In this document: piece by piece, positions 22,801 through 35,560 of the stretch
Layout: the number at the start of each line of letters is the position of its first letter
How positions within the stretch are numbered: the stretch's first letter is position 1
NCBI GenBank assembly: GCA_037127315.1
Contig: JBBBDQ010000310.1
Coordinates: 939,001 to 1,003,000 of the forward strand
Direction of reading: 5' to 3'
DNA length: 64,000 nt
DNA from: Ascarosepion bandense
Lineage: Eukaryota > Mollusca > Cephalopoda > Sepiida > Sepiidae
Notes under the pieces: generated by a model
What the model was told of the DNA's origin: nothing
What the model saw: the letters and a program-made list of their open reading frames with translations, nothing else
The model's database searches: none
Program-made: the position numbers and the translations under genes

Positions 22801-23810
22801 TTTATTATTTAATTTATAATTGATTCGCTTTAAAATATGGTCAACTTATATTTAAATTTATTCCAATTAAATTTATTAACTAAAAATAAATTAAATATAT
22901 TATTCGAGCTGATAAATGTAAAATAAAAAAATTAAAATAAAATTTTTAGTGTAAATTCAAAGGAAAAGCAAGTAATTGATGCGAATTTATTATTTAAAAC
23001 GCACGCAGTTGTTAAAATTATAAAAACATTATAACAAACAAGTAAACGCCAACATTCTACAGTTTAAATAATGACATTTAAATACAAAGCCCTATTAATT
23101 TATTCAATTTAATTCGGCATAATCTATCTTCGTATATAATCTGCGTTGTTTGTGTACATTTTTGGCGCAAACTTTAAAAAAATTCATACATAAGGGTTTT
23201 TTCATATAAAGTCGAGTCTTCTACTAGGAAAGCCTAGTAAATCGAATACTAACCGTAGCAAAGTTAGAAACCTATTTTAGTGTTCGGCTACTTCCCGAGG
23301 TCGTCTTATGAATTTATATTGTAAATAAAGTAGACCCTTAAACACCTGAAGCACTCGATAGAAATAGATCATTTGTAGATTTTTAGTAACACGAATTAAC
23401 TTAATACAGAGTTGTTTAAAATCTTTATTTAAGACCCTACGCTCGCCTACTTTCTCTATATATAGTATAGTATATACTTATTTTTTTTAAACTTTCCGAA
23501 CGTAACTTGAAAAAGACCAGTTCTATTCGTATAAAGTCAGACCTTAACGGTTACTCGGTAACCGTAGCCGTACAATATATCGAATAGGCGACTATCTGTA
23601 TAAATCTGGGCTTGAAATCTAACCTATTCTCTAAATGTCTATAACACTTGCTGAGTAATTTACCTTGGTTCTTATTTTAATTAAATTTATTGTAATCGAT
23701 TGTTTTTTAAATTGTAGTTACATATTTGAATTTATTATTTATTTTGATTTATAATTGATTCGTTTAAAAGTATGACCGATTCATATTTAAATGTATTCGA
23801 ATTTAATTTA
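22801..23810. repeat. direct repeats (80 bp) flanking a hairpin-rich segment
   Basis: 22801-22880 and 23731-23810 are diverged direct copies sharing ttataattgattcg, a ttaaaa-tatg-cc/tc block and catatttaaat-tatt motifs. The ~850 bp between contains short perfect hairpins: ACTAGG-aaag-CCTAGT at 23223-23238 and CGGTTAC-tcg-GTAACCG at 23548-23564. Its identity is unknown (see findings). Confidence 0.6.
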
Positions 23811-26800
23811 CTCGTGAGAACCATATTGCGTTTGTTCTGCTTCAAGATCAAGATTGACTCTATTATGATAAGTTTGCCCTTACATTCTGAAACAATATGT
23901 TCATCTATTTGGTGCGACTTTTATATTTGCACCAAAGAACACAACATACACAGTTATAATTGTGAATGTTTTCCCTGAAATTAACTGTAGCATTGAAAAA
24001 ATAATTTGTATGGGCATTCCTGTTCACGAGTAACTTAAGTTTTACTTCTATTGCTAAAATGTGTGTATTTTTATTGAATATATATCAAAAGTGGGTAGGA
24101 GTGTAAGCTATCGTTAATATTTATAGATCTTACTCTCCTCCTCCTCTCCAGCTTGTATTTAAGAACTGCCCGTCAAAAAAGTATTTTCACGTGAGTAATT
24201 AAAATTACAAAGAAGTAATAAGTAATGTATAAGCAATTTATTTCTGACATCAATCTTGAAATTGTCTTTCCGTTGGGGAATAAAACAAACAAAACTTTCC
24301 CAATTAATATATCACTTTAAACAATCTGAAACGTATTCTAAACGGACGGAAAACCCAAGCGCCTTGTAGAGATGCGTGGATGCATCTCAGAATATAGTAA
24401 AAAAGAAAGGTCACGATAGAAAAGAAAATGTCAGTAGAAACATAAACTTTATCTTAAAAAAGGACGTTTCTTTTCTCCCGGGTGACAAAACTTTATTCCC
24501 TCTCTATCTTTTTTTTTTTGTAATCTTCACAGCAACTTGTGAATCTCGGTCCAAGTGTTTCTAGCCAGAACGAAAGAAAGAAAGAAAGTGGGTTAAATAA
24601 GCAAAAAGGACCATTTTTTTACTTTCCCTTTCCTTTCCATTTTGTTTTATAGACATTAGAGAAAATGAACTTTCTTTCAACCAAAAATACACTTTTATAT
24701 TTACCTCTGACGAAATTTGTTTGAATAATATCTGCGAGTTTGTGATGCCCATATTGGATTTGAACATACATCATGCTTCAAATAAGATCTCGTATTTCCT
24801 GAGTGAATAGGAAGAGGAAAATATATTAGAATGTCACCGAAGAAAAAGATAAAATCTATTGCTGGACAGTAGACTATTGCAGCTGCATTTTCTACTATTT
24901 TCTCTTTGAACAATTTCCAGAGTTGTCTCAGTTTTCCGGTAGTAACACTGCCTCTTCTTTTACTGAGCCAAATTGGCCAAACTTAAAAGAGCTGCAATCC
25001 GAATCTCTTCTGAAACTACTTCCAAAATAGGTAGACTTGAAATGAATAAATACTTGATGTATAACATGCACTACAGATTTTCAAAGACTTATCTGTTATG
25101 TGCCTTTTGTGTGTTAAGTCTTTATCCCATCTGCTTCATGAGTGATAAAGTACTGAAGATCAATGGAAAGGGGGGGTAGAAATTCTAATTGGTCAATATA
25201 CAAAAAAAAACCCACAATGGATTGATAACTGAGAGGATCGCCAGATGATTATCCAGCTCTTCATCAAATCTCTTCAGTCTCAATTGAAGTGGAACCTACT
25301 GAAGAAAGTGCACAAAGCATAGCTTTGGGTATTGGTGAAAAATATATCCTACACCATTCTCCAATCTCACCATTTTCCAACCTGATCATTCCCATCGACA
25401 CAGTCATGGCTCAACTGGCCACTACTTTAGCTATGCATGCAGTTGGCTATGAACGGTTATCTGCTCAGAATTTCAGCCTCACCGGAGCAAACTGTCATCA
25501 GAGCATCAAGAACGGCTTAAAAACTCAAAAAGTTCTGTTTTGAAAAGACACTAGCCAAATGGAAAGAGGTCAAACATGAAAACTAAACGCAATGAAGTAT
25601 AAATAATTATTGACAAATGCTATTAAGTTTATTCGCATTAATCAATTCATAATAATCCACAAACATACATGCATCATTTGATCTTTCTCAACACTTTTTT
25701 CCAGTGTTTTAATTTCATCATTAATTTAATTTTCATCATTTCATAGTTATTGACTGGGTTAATTTTCTCATTAGTTAAAATTACATTTAGTTGACTATAT
25801 TCAACTAAAAGATCATGGTAACAGTCTACAGACTGTCAAGATGATGAGAAAATTTTGTTCATGTGTTAAAATTAACACCCATATTAATTCATTTTAGCTT
25901 TACTATATAGCACTATAGTCACCATTTTGTTTTATTCGAATTTTTAAATATTTTGTTTACATGCAGTAAACTTACCACTATTTTTATTTGATAATTTATT
26001 TTGGTGCAATTTACGTTACAGAAAAAAATTAATTTTGGGGGCATCACAGAATATTTAGTCCTATATCTCTAATTCAAGCGAGATTACTTCATTTTTTTAG
26101 AAAAGTTCATTAATCCTATTTGCTGTTTATAATAAACATATCAAATTTATTAATTATTATTATTAATAATTTAATTAAAAAATCATTTGCTCTATCAGTT
26201 GAAAAAAACTTTGTTCTGTCCTAATTCTCAAAAAATATAATATCCTAACAGAACTTTAAATACTGTTTTTGTCTTAAATTTATTAATTTAATTTAGAAAA
26301 AAAACTTTGTTCTGTTAATTTAAGTAATTCAGGAAGATTATTATTTGTTTTTTCGGACTGATGAGAATAACAATCTTAGTTTGGACGCCTACAATTTGAC
26401 ACTTTATTAAATTATTATTAAGAAACTTCATTTGAACCCACTTAATTTCTCACAGACTCACTCAAACCATCACCTGTTGATCACAGAGAGTTTCTATATT
26501 AAAACATATCAGCATTACTAATTGTAAGAATTCAGCCACAGATAACAGCATCTTATAATTGTAGTGAGGATAAAGAATTTATAAGCATCACTTCCTTTGA
26601 CACATTGAGGCAATTATTCAAGTTAAGGAACCCATATGAAATATTAACAATGTACTGAAACTTCTTAAAATGAATATTATTATATAATGCATTTTCATTG
26701 TAGACATTTTTCGGTTGGTGTAAGATAGTCGAAGACTGCTGCGCGGCCATTTTTCTCCTTTATTCTGAATCCTTGTTACAGAATATGGTAATTAGGTATG

Positions 26801-27999
26801 AAAATGACTCTAATAAGACCATTCATTCATCTTTTGAAAATGTAAAGCAAGAGATCAAGTTTATATGCACAGCCCTGTATATTTATATTTAATGGCCTCC
26901 ATGAAAAAAAATTACTTAATGGTCTCTATATAATCACCTACTTACCTACCACAGCGGGTATACTGATCCTGGACGATATGGTGCTGAAATATTCTTGAGG
27001 CAGAATCTGAGCAAATGATCAAAAATTTTAACGTTTTAGAAGGGCTTCATAATGGTAACCAAAATACTTTCAGCTCTTTATATGTCTTTATATACATGTA
27101 AAGATTTACTTATTTTGCATATGGGATATGAATACATTGATGGCAATACTAATACTAATCAGCTCGACAAAATTGGCAGACTCATTGATTTCTTCGTCAC
27201 ATCGTGACATCTACTCTTGTTTATGTGTTAATCGCTCATATTTTATCACTATTTATGCCGCCCTATCGTCTGGAGCTTCAGAATTCGTCAACTGCATCTC
27301 TGCTGAGGGATAACATCCCACACACACACACCACTGAGACCACCTGTTTGCTGTGGGTGGCGACCCGTAATGTCTGGGGACAGAAACCTGCTGACAGCTT
27401 CAGGAGTCATGGTTAGGTTATATACTTCTAATTAACACCACTTTGACTCTTACTTGGACTAGACGGGTGGTCGAAGAGACCCAATCTGATCAATCGGCTG
27501 GTCATTCCAAGCCCTAGCACCTATAACTAAATCAATTTATGGAATACTTTATAACAAAATACAATGCCTCCAAATATACACCGGCATAAAATACTATCTC
27601 TATCCAATTTATAAGCGTTATAAAGGCGATGGCTGAGGATCAAGCGGTTCGAATAGATCGTGACTTAGACATGGCTGCTGTAAACATATCAGTTTGTATA
27701 ATTAAGAATTGGGAAAAGCAACAAATGGTTTAAAAACGCGCAGGGTTTCTCTCGAATACGAGCATATTAGTTTGTGTAGCCCAGACCTGTCAAGACGATT
27801 GAGCTTCCCCCTTGACACGACCCATTGTAGGGCTTCGAGGTGGGTGAGGTGCACAGGCAGTGAATTTTACTACATCAATATTATGAATAATCAAAACAAA
27901 AAAAACAATGTCTTTCACACTCTGAATGTGAAAACGAAATGAATAGTGAATAGTGAATTTCGAAGATTTCTTGTACTCACGTCTCTAGATGAAACTCCT
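23811..27999. other. intronic DNA, nothing firmly recognised
   Basis: 25289-25543 (+) is an 84-codon open frame of ordinary composition without recognised homology. 27130-27930 is more GC-rich, with a short (CA)n, and may be an old LINE 5' part, but no motif was readable. Confidence 0.4.
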
Positions 28000-28880
28000 C
28001 TAACAAAAATCTCCCCTTTCTTGAATGAAAAAGTGTTATCTAGTAAGATTAATGCCAAAACAGGAATATGAGAGACAGAAAATTGCTAGTAAGGGTAGAA
28101 AATAAAATACACACTGAAAATATGAAAAATTTGAAAACTTTTCATAATATCAAAATGGAATCCTTCCCCCATGAAAGACTGATCACAGACAAGCAAAGAG
28201 TTATCTCTGGTCACACCTAAGGAAATCACATCTTCCTTAAAAAGCCGGGGGTAAGTGATTACCGTATAATCACATTTAAAAGAAAAGGGGAAACCATTAT
28301 AACAGAAAATCGGTTTGACAAACTGGAAGAAATAGAAGTGGAAAGCCAGAATCCAAAAGGGCCAAAACCTTCAAACTCAAAAACCTCAGAAAATTAAATT
28401 ACAGCTGCACACTAAGCTAAGTCCTAAAAACGTTTATCAATAATGTACCAAATAATTTAATGAAACTGCCGTGGAATAAAAGTAAACATAAATTAACTAC
28501 TTCTGCTAATAACAAACCGGCAGTTGTTTGCCTTCAGGAAACATTCTTTAAGCAAACTGATAAACTGAATATAAAATAATTCTAATAATACAAATAGCAT
28601 ACATGATACTGGGATTCAAGTGTCAGTTGGAACATCCATCCTAGTGAGGAATGATGTATCTCAAATTAAAATAAATTTAACAATAACTTTACAGGCCACT
28701 GTTGCTAAATATTTGCTCAGTATATATACCACCGAATGAACGAGTAAATGAAGGTGAAATACCATGAAATCATAAGGCAACACCCAATACTTTTTATGAT
28801 ACGAGGTGGTTTAAAAACTGTCACAGCACCATATGGAGTAATAAAGAGACAAATCAAAAGGGAAGGATCTTAGAACAATA
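28000..28880 (+). mobile_element. LINE 5' part: ORF1 end and endonuclease start
   Basis: + strand pieces read SGHT-GNHIFLKKPG and DYRITFKRKGETIITENRF, probably ORF1. After about 28460 an apurinic-endonuclease-type start follows with the NNKPAVVCLQETFFK motif (EN motif with the catalytic Glu). The downstream part is lost at about 28880, shortly before the terminal channel-gene exon. Stops are frequent. Confidence 0.7.
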
Positions 28881-29223
28881 ATTATGTTTTTCTGTGTCTG
28901 TTTATTGTCAATTTACAAGTTTTCTGATAGAGAGAAGTAAAGAACTTTTGAACAGGAATAGTTTTACCTCTTGTTTCCTGATTGATTAAAAAAAACGAAA
29001 AGAATAGAGAAAAGGAAGACTTGAGAAAAAATAGAGTAAAAGATTTGGTTTGAACAGAATAAAAAAGAAAGAACGCAAAAATAGATAAAAGAAAGTAAAA
29101 TATTAAGATTGAAATAACAAATTAATGAACAACTATGAATTAAAGAAATATTATTACTGCAAAATAATATTATTTAATAAATATTAATCACTAATTTTGC
29201 CTTGTTTTTTGTTTGTTTTTTAG

Positions 29224-29754
29224 TTAATGGTTGATTTCTTTGGCCGTATGCTCTGTATGCAGACAAAACTGTTAACCAAAGAAGAACAGTTGGCTATCAA
29301 GAACCGAAAACTACGAAACAGCAATTCATCAAAAGACCGCAAAAAGACTCATGACTTTAAATACGACAAAGTCGGGACATTTGAAATGCAAGCAGAAGAA
29401 AATTGGCTTCGGAATCGAAACTCGAATGTTCCATCACCGACAGCACCAGCTGTCAATGGCACTACATCGTTGACTGCAGAGACAGCCATGAATACGACCA
29501 GTGAAGTGGAACCTTCACCAATTCAGAGTGGTCCCTGGCTAGCAATAAATTCATTGGAAGGTGACGTCAAAGAAATCAGACGGCACCTGCAGGAAATGAC
29601 AGATAAAGTGTCGCAGAAAGAGGCAGGGGAGTTAATTGCACGAGAGTGGAAACATGTCGCTCTTGTTTTGGATCGGATCTTTTTTTTTCTCTATCTCTTC
29701 TGTATCATTGCTTCGATTATGTTTATATTTCCGAAGGTTGCATTTCATTTGTAA
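29224..29754 (+). CDS. nAChR-type channel subunit, terminal exon: cytoplasmic loop, M4, stop
   Basis: This last coding exon gives 176 residues (from LMVDFFGRMLCM) and a stop. It follows a T-rich acceptor ending tag at 29223, in phase 0 with the previous exon. The first ~105 residues are the variable cytoplasmic M3-M4 loop, with a basic KNRKLRNSNSSKDRKK patch and a Ser/Thr/Pro-rich section. Next comes an amphipathic MA-type helix (INSLEGDVKEIRRHLQ), then AREWKHVALVLDRIFFFLYL leading into M4 and a short tail ending KVAFHL. The REWK-VALVLDR junction is a hallmark of nAChR subunits. There is no frameshift or internal stop, so the gene looks functional. Family assignment is strong; the exact subunit class (an invertebrate alpha-type is most likely) is not resolved. 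Confidence 0.95.
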   Translation, partial: LMVDFFGRMLCMQTKLLTKEEQLAIKNRKLRNSNSSKDRKKTHDFKYDKVGTFEMQAEENWLRNRNSNVPSPTAPAVNGTTSLTAETAMNTTSEVEPSPIQSGPWLAINSLEGDVKEIRRHLQEMTDKVSQKEAGELIAREWKHVALVLDRIFFFLYLFCIIASIMFIFPKVAFHL

Positions 29755-29865
29755 TAGAAACAAAAAAGAAGGCAGGATCAATGAAGAGAATGAGAAAATT
29801 GAAAGGATTTCTGCATAAACAAATAAGGCTTTTGAAAAGAAAGAATATGAAAAATACAAACGTTA

Positions 29866-29871
29866 AATAAA
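29866..29871 (+). promoter_or_regulatory. candidate polyadenylation signal
   Basis: AATAAA lies about 112 nt downstream of the channel-gene stop codon and is the first canonical hexamer after it. In this AT-rich context it could be chance. Confidence 0.45.
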
Positions 29872-29989
29872 TGTCGCTTACAATTACATATTGCATAGCA
29901 GCAATTATATGCGCAAATATAAATCTATGCAGAAGATAAAGTCTCAAGAGTAATACAAATATTAAAATTATGTGAGAAAACCCGATTAT

Positions 29990-30415
29990 ATTTTCCTCAT
30001 TCATTTCATGTTTACGAAAAAATAAAAAGAATTGAGATATGTAGTATACAGTATACATGCATACACATACATATATAGATATATAAATATGAGAAATAGT
30101 ATATATGATTTAATAAAATAAAAGTATACATAATATAATAAAACATATACAACACATGTAACAATAACACAAACACAATATATGCAAACGCACATATATA
30201 TCATTAAATGTTTGTGCGTATATGTTATACATATATGATTTATATATGTACACACAGGCAAATATAAAAACAGACATATACATAATTTTATATATAGCTA
30301 TATGTATGATCATTTGCGCACAATTTTTAGGACACATGTAAAAACAGATGCACATATAACAATAGACGCATAATTTTGAATATATTAACATATACTAGAT
30401 TTTAAATTATGTAAC

Positions 30416-30472
<57 letters not shown>
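29990..30472. repeat. TA/CA-rich low-complexity region with (AT)n
   Basis: The degenerate tata/cata/caca stretch ends in an uninterrupted (AT)n at 30416-30472. Open frames on the minus strand here are composition artefacts. Confidence 0.85.
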
Positions 30473-30474
<2 letters not shown>

Positions 30475-30517
30475 CGCACATGTTCAAAAAGCATGCATTC
30501 ACTCGTAAATGTATATA

Positions 30518-31240
30518 CAGGGTGCGATGGACGATTTGTCCAAATTACGAAAACTAGGAATAACACTGGCATCTCATTTAACCACAATTACTCAAAAATA
30601 TCTTGAGATCCTAAGGAATAAATTTATTTAATAAAATCACCATTGGCTTTAACCACGGCCTTCAAACCACTTCGGAGTCTCCTACATATCTACTGAACGG
30701 TCTCCTTGTTTAAATTAGTGAATTCTGTCATAATCCTTGCCTTAAGTTCATTTTTACTGTTACAAGGAGTTTTATTGAGCTCTCGATCAACTGCACCCCA
30801 CACATAATAATCAAGTGACTTGCAGTCTGGGGAGTTAAGTGGCCAGATGTAAGGGGTGATGTGGTTGCAGTAATTGTCTGACAGCTTATGTGAAATAGTG
30901 CAGAATCCTTTTGCTAGACATAGGGTCTTCCCTCTTGACCCAGGGCAGCACTACCTCTTCAACTCACGATGTAAGTTTCTGTGTTAAGCCCGAGGCCCTG
31001 TGGGAAGATAAATGGAGACATAATGTCGTTATCAGTAGTGATCACTCTAAACACCTTCGTAATCGCCATTAGACTTATCCAATTCTTTCTGAATCCTCTA
31101 CACTGTTCTCATATTGATACCCAAATACTCTGAAATATTCGTATCGGAACTTCTTCACTGTGCAGTCGCTAAAATCAAAAACAAAGCGTATGCAAGAGAT
31201 TCAAAATATAAAATTGCGACAATTTACCCATCGAACCCTG
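30518..31240 (-). mobile_element. internally deleted mariner-like element
   Basis: 723 bp between TA dinucleotides (30516-30517 and 31241-31242). Termini CAGGGTGCGATGG and, inverted, CAGGGTTCGATGG. The minus strand near 30840-30650 reads LNSPDCKSLDYYVWGAVDRE and then KTPCNSKNELKARIMTEF, the C-terminal catalytic block of a mariner/maT-type transposase (SPD---LDY--W). The first two catalytic blocks are not found, so the element is non-autonomous. Confidence 0.88.
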
Positions 31241-31242
31241 TA

Positions 31243-31411
31243 CATGTGTATACAAAGCTTAAATATATTAATACATACAAAATGTATCTTTTCATGTGGT
31301 TGCATATGATATATACATATATCATTGGAAACTAACAGTCATAAAAGGATATCATAAACACACATACATAAAACTGGTAAATTACAGACGCCTACGAATA
31401 CTGATCGATAC

Positions 31412-31451
<40 letters not shown>

Positions 31452-31828
31452 TACAAAGAGAAATGCTTATAAATGCTCTAACGTTTGGTCAGTTTTAATC
31501 TTGACTTTCAGTTTGTCCGGTATCCGGTCACTTAAATAAAATACATCTTTTAAGAATAAACTGTTTTCAAAAACATTTTAATTGATTACCTTGCAAGCTA
31601 TGCATCACAAAAAATGCAGTCAAGCATAAGAATACGATGGCCTTATAACTTGTTTTTATTCCTTTTTTATATTTGTAATTGAAAAAAATATTTCCTTAAT
31701 GCTTGTAATCATTATCCAGAGATGGAATTGTTTTTGTCACCTATCGCATATGAATATATAATTTTTCATTCTATTTTAATTTGTGTGCAGATCAAGTAGT
31801 GTAAAAAACTTCTTCAGGTGCCTTCTAT
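31243..31828. other. AT-rich intergenic DNA with (AT)n at 31418-31447
   Basis: No gene or element was recognised. Confidence 0.5.
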
Positions 31829-32225
31829 AATAATAATAATAATAATAATAATTTTAATAATAATTGGAATAAGTGAATTGTAGATTTATAATATTAATAA
31901 TAATAATAATATTAATAAATAGCCTGTCCTACACCATCGTCGTTTCTGCCGTTATCATGAAAATGAGAAAGACCGTCAGAGTAAACAATTATTATTATTA
32001 TTAGTAGTAGTAGTAGTAGTAGTAGTATTAATGCAGGAAAGAAAATTATTATTAGTAATAATTCTAATAATAATAATAACAATAATAATTTCGTATATGT
32101 AAAAGAAAACTACTATTTTTTGCTGAATGAATATATCTCATAAGATTTATCAGTACAAAATTCACCTCTTAAAATTAAAACAACAGCAGTAATAATAATA
32201 ATGATAAAAATAATAATAATAATGA
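31829..32225. repeat. cluster of AAT/ATT/AGT trinucleotide repeats
   Basis: Interrupted (AAT)n, (ATT)n, a (AGT) run at about 32003-32028 and further AAT tracts, followed by GATGAT at about 32400-32421 and a GAG/GGA run at 32911-32955. Confidence 0.9.
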
Positions 32226-34599
32226 AGAAGAAGAAAAAGACAGAGGAGGAGAGAAGAAAGAGTAAAATAGATTTAAAGTTAACCTGAAACATTACGATTT
32301 TCTTTTTAACAGTTGTATTTTATTGAGAAAGTATCTTAGTCTTAGGCAAAGTTACTTTTTATCAGAATAACGAAAATGAACATTTTAAAAATTATTCAGC
32401 GATGATGATGATGATGATGATGGCAACAATTTATCAATTTTTAAAAAATCTGAACGGAAATATGTCTGAGATTTTCTGGTTCAGACAAACGAACATCAAC
32501 TGAAGTATGAAAACATAAGAATATTTATTTACTGTAGATATGTGTTAGCAAAAGCTGAATTTATAGAGTACTACAGTAACGAACTATTTAACAATGATTA
32601 ATACGCGTCATTAATCTGCTGCTAGGAGGTTCATCACTTACAATATCAAGGGAATTAATTTTCTTAAAGGCTTGAGAAAGATCGTTATAGTGTTATCAAA
32701 ATGATCTCTAAGAAAAGTTGCTGTGAGTAAAGGAAGCGATAAAACTATTAGAATCCAAAATGCAATATGAGAATACAAACGATAAGCGCGCTCCATTGTG
32801 CTTAAATAAAATAATTTATTTTAAAATTCCATTGGATGATTTTAATTTGCTTGTAAGTGTGTCAAAAAACTAAGCAGCCTTAAAAATGTAACTTCTTTTT
32901 TATATGGCATTATTATTATTATGAGGAGGAGGAAGAGGAGGAGGAGGAGGAGGAAGATGATAGCAGCGATGAACATCATGTTGCACTATTCATAAAAAGC
33001 TATGAATTAACAATTCCTCCGGACAGACATAGAAAACTAGCGATCATGATTAAAAGCTATAAACAACAAAACGTCTTTTCGTGGATATGACCGTATCATA
33101 AAATGAAAATATATCTGTTAATATGACAAAATAGACCTTGAAATTAAATTTAACAATTGTGGCACCTTATAACTACTGTTATACGTATAATAATTGCAAC
33201 TTTGTGTATGATCAAGAAAGGTTCAAACAAGCACATTAACAAGATCTCTGGTATCTCCTTTTTACAAGAGATTAAAAAGTACTGTGTGGAACCGCTATTC
33301 AGGAAATTTTATCTATATAACGAAAATATAAACATTATACATGTTAAGTATAACTTGACAACGGAATTTGTGCAAACAGAATGCATATATTTATATATTT
33401 ACTACCTTGTCTTAACCTAAGTTTCGGGTAATGATCCAATAAAGATTTGTACTGAACAGAAAGCAAACGCAAAAGAGAAAAAGAAAAAATAATAATAACA
33501 ATAATAATAACGACAATAATACAAAGAAGAAGACTGGGTGAAACTAATAAGAAACTCTCTTGTGGAGAATCCCCCCCCCTATGCTGTCATAAATACAATA
33601 TCACACTTTTCGAGTTGTCGTTTGAATATGCACCAAAATTTTATCAAGGGTCAATGTGATCACTGAATTTTTAGAAATTACAATCTCATAATTAATTTGT
33701 TCACAAATTAATTTTTTGCGCGCTCAGGATATAACGAATGAGCATGCAAGGTGGTGCTCTCCTGAGAATTAAAACTGATTCCAATTCGATATCAACAGCG
33801 TCGCCTCTTGTAGCAATTCATGTTTCTTAAAATCTAACTCACGTTTAATATTTCAAAGAGAAAATGTATTTAGATATGTACATAGTGCATAATTATTTTG
33901 AGAATAAATTTTAATGTTTGATATCATTATTATTAATTTTAATCTTCAAACTTTTCAAGTTACTGCAAATATTTAGTACTTTTCATTTCGAATTCATCAC
34001 ATTAGAAGTTTTCTAATTAGGTGCTAGAGAGAACTCTGATTTTATCCGAAATTTTATCTATCAATTTGAAATTTTGTTTTCACCAATATGTGATTAAAAA
34101 TGGAATAAAACAAAATTATTTTCATATTTCTATCATCTTGATGAAAGCAAGTACTTTAAAATAATAAAGGGAATCTGGATGGAAATTATGAAGTGCATTT
34201 AACGCAAACATATTTTCGCCCTTCGTAATATGAAGCAATTCAGTTGAAAGCTCTTTATAACCCACTTTATAAATGATATTCCCAACAACGGTTCAACAGC
34301 TGGTTTCAACACACAAGAACCATAATAGTATTAACTTTATATAAGAGAAATATATTTAAAAGAAAAAAAGAAAAACCTTTTTGTAATGTTTACTGGTTAC
34401 AAATATTTTATTGATGATAAAAAAATAATTTTGGTAATAAGTCTGTTTATTTACATCATCCTAAGGAGATTAAAAATAAAATATTTTCCTTTTTATTTAT
34501 AGCATTACATCAATGACGGAAAACAAAATTGCAGCAATGAGAATATGTTTCCGATTACCCAAGATATATATATATATATAACAATACATACATAAGCAA
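32226..34599. other. AT-rich intergenic DNA
   Basis: Contains the (GAG)n-type tract at 32911-32955. No coding similarity; the 87-codon frame at 33157 (+) is not recognised. Confidence 0.45.
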
Positions 34600-35560
34600 T
34601 ATAACTGGATTACAGCAAATGATCCCAGCTACAGATCAATACGTCCACAAATTCCAAAATAAAGGATGTATCAACACTACTCAGCTCTTATACATTGTGT
34701 TTCCTTTTTGGGTGTTAAAACAATCCTGTACACTTACAAGCAAATGACTTAACAGATGCCAAATACCATCTTGCAATGTCTATTGCACCTGTTGGCACAA
34801 TACAACAAGAGTGAAGAGTTTTCATGTTCTTTACATATTCAATGAGCAACATGTCTGGCGATAGTGTTGGTCATTAAATTTCTCAAACAACTTGCAGAGT
34901 ATGTTCAGTGGTACAGGTATCATGTCAAAAAACATTTTACTGAAACAATACATAACCATTTTGTTGCAGACATAGCAGCAGAATTGGTTAGATAGTGCTC
35001 TGGCGCTGTTTGAAGTCTCTTCCATAGAACCTAAGAGCGAGCGTGAGTACCAGAATGCTATGAGTTTTTGGGACGAACACAGTGTAACATCCCAGATTTA
35101 CATCGAACACGCAAACATCACTTGCATCAAGGTAGAAACTCCTCTAAACATTGATCGCAATTTAATCTCACAAGATAACCCTATCGGAAAAACCAATGAA
35201 TACGTGCACGATAGTGTTGTGGTGTAAGTAGAAGTCTACTAGGAGACACTCCTGCCAATTGTCTTATTGCAAGTAAATTATCCCCAAACACGCCGCCGTA
35301 TTGATATTTCTGAGACTATGTTTGCTTTAAAATCTCTTGAGAATGCAGTATGGTCTGTCAGTGTTGCACTTGCAATGCGCCGATCTTGGTGAGTGCCTGT
35401 ACTACATGTCTACGAGTGTAGGAATATCTATTTGATCACTCTCACTAACATCAAAGTACCACCGCCTGGAAATGTCAGCAGTTCTCCGAAGTGACCATCC
35501 AGCTTCTCCACAATCCGACTCCAATCAAACGACTCTAACTGAACAAAAGTAGCATTGAAC
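34600..35560 (-). mobile_element. degraded Tc1-like transposase, antisense
   Basis: On the minus strand from about 35410 downwards, disrupted frames give ISIRRRVWG, then SRLLLTPQHYRARIHWFF, matching the Tc1 stretch RR-L---GL----PLT--HR--RL-W. A worn DESRFCLDxxDxRVRV-like region follows. The order agrees with a transposase and no frame is intact. No terminal repeats were identified. Confidence 0.6.

Noticed and set aside
29723..30391. Overlapping minus-strand open frames rich in Y, I, C and F
   Set aside because: They arise from TA/CA-rich low-complexity sequence and lie partly antisense to the terminal channel exon.
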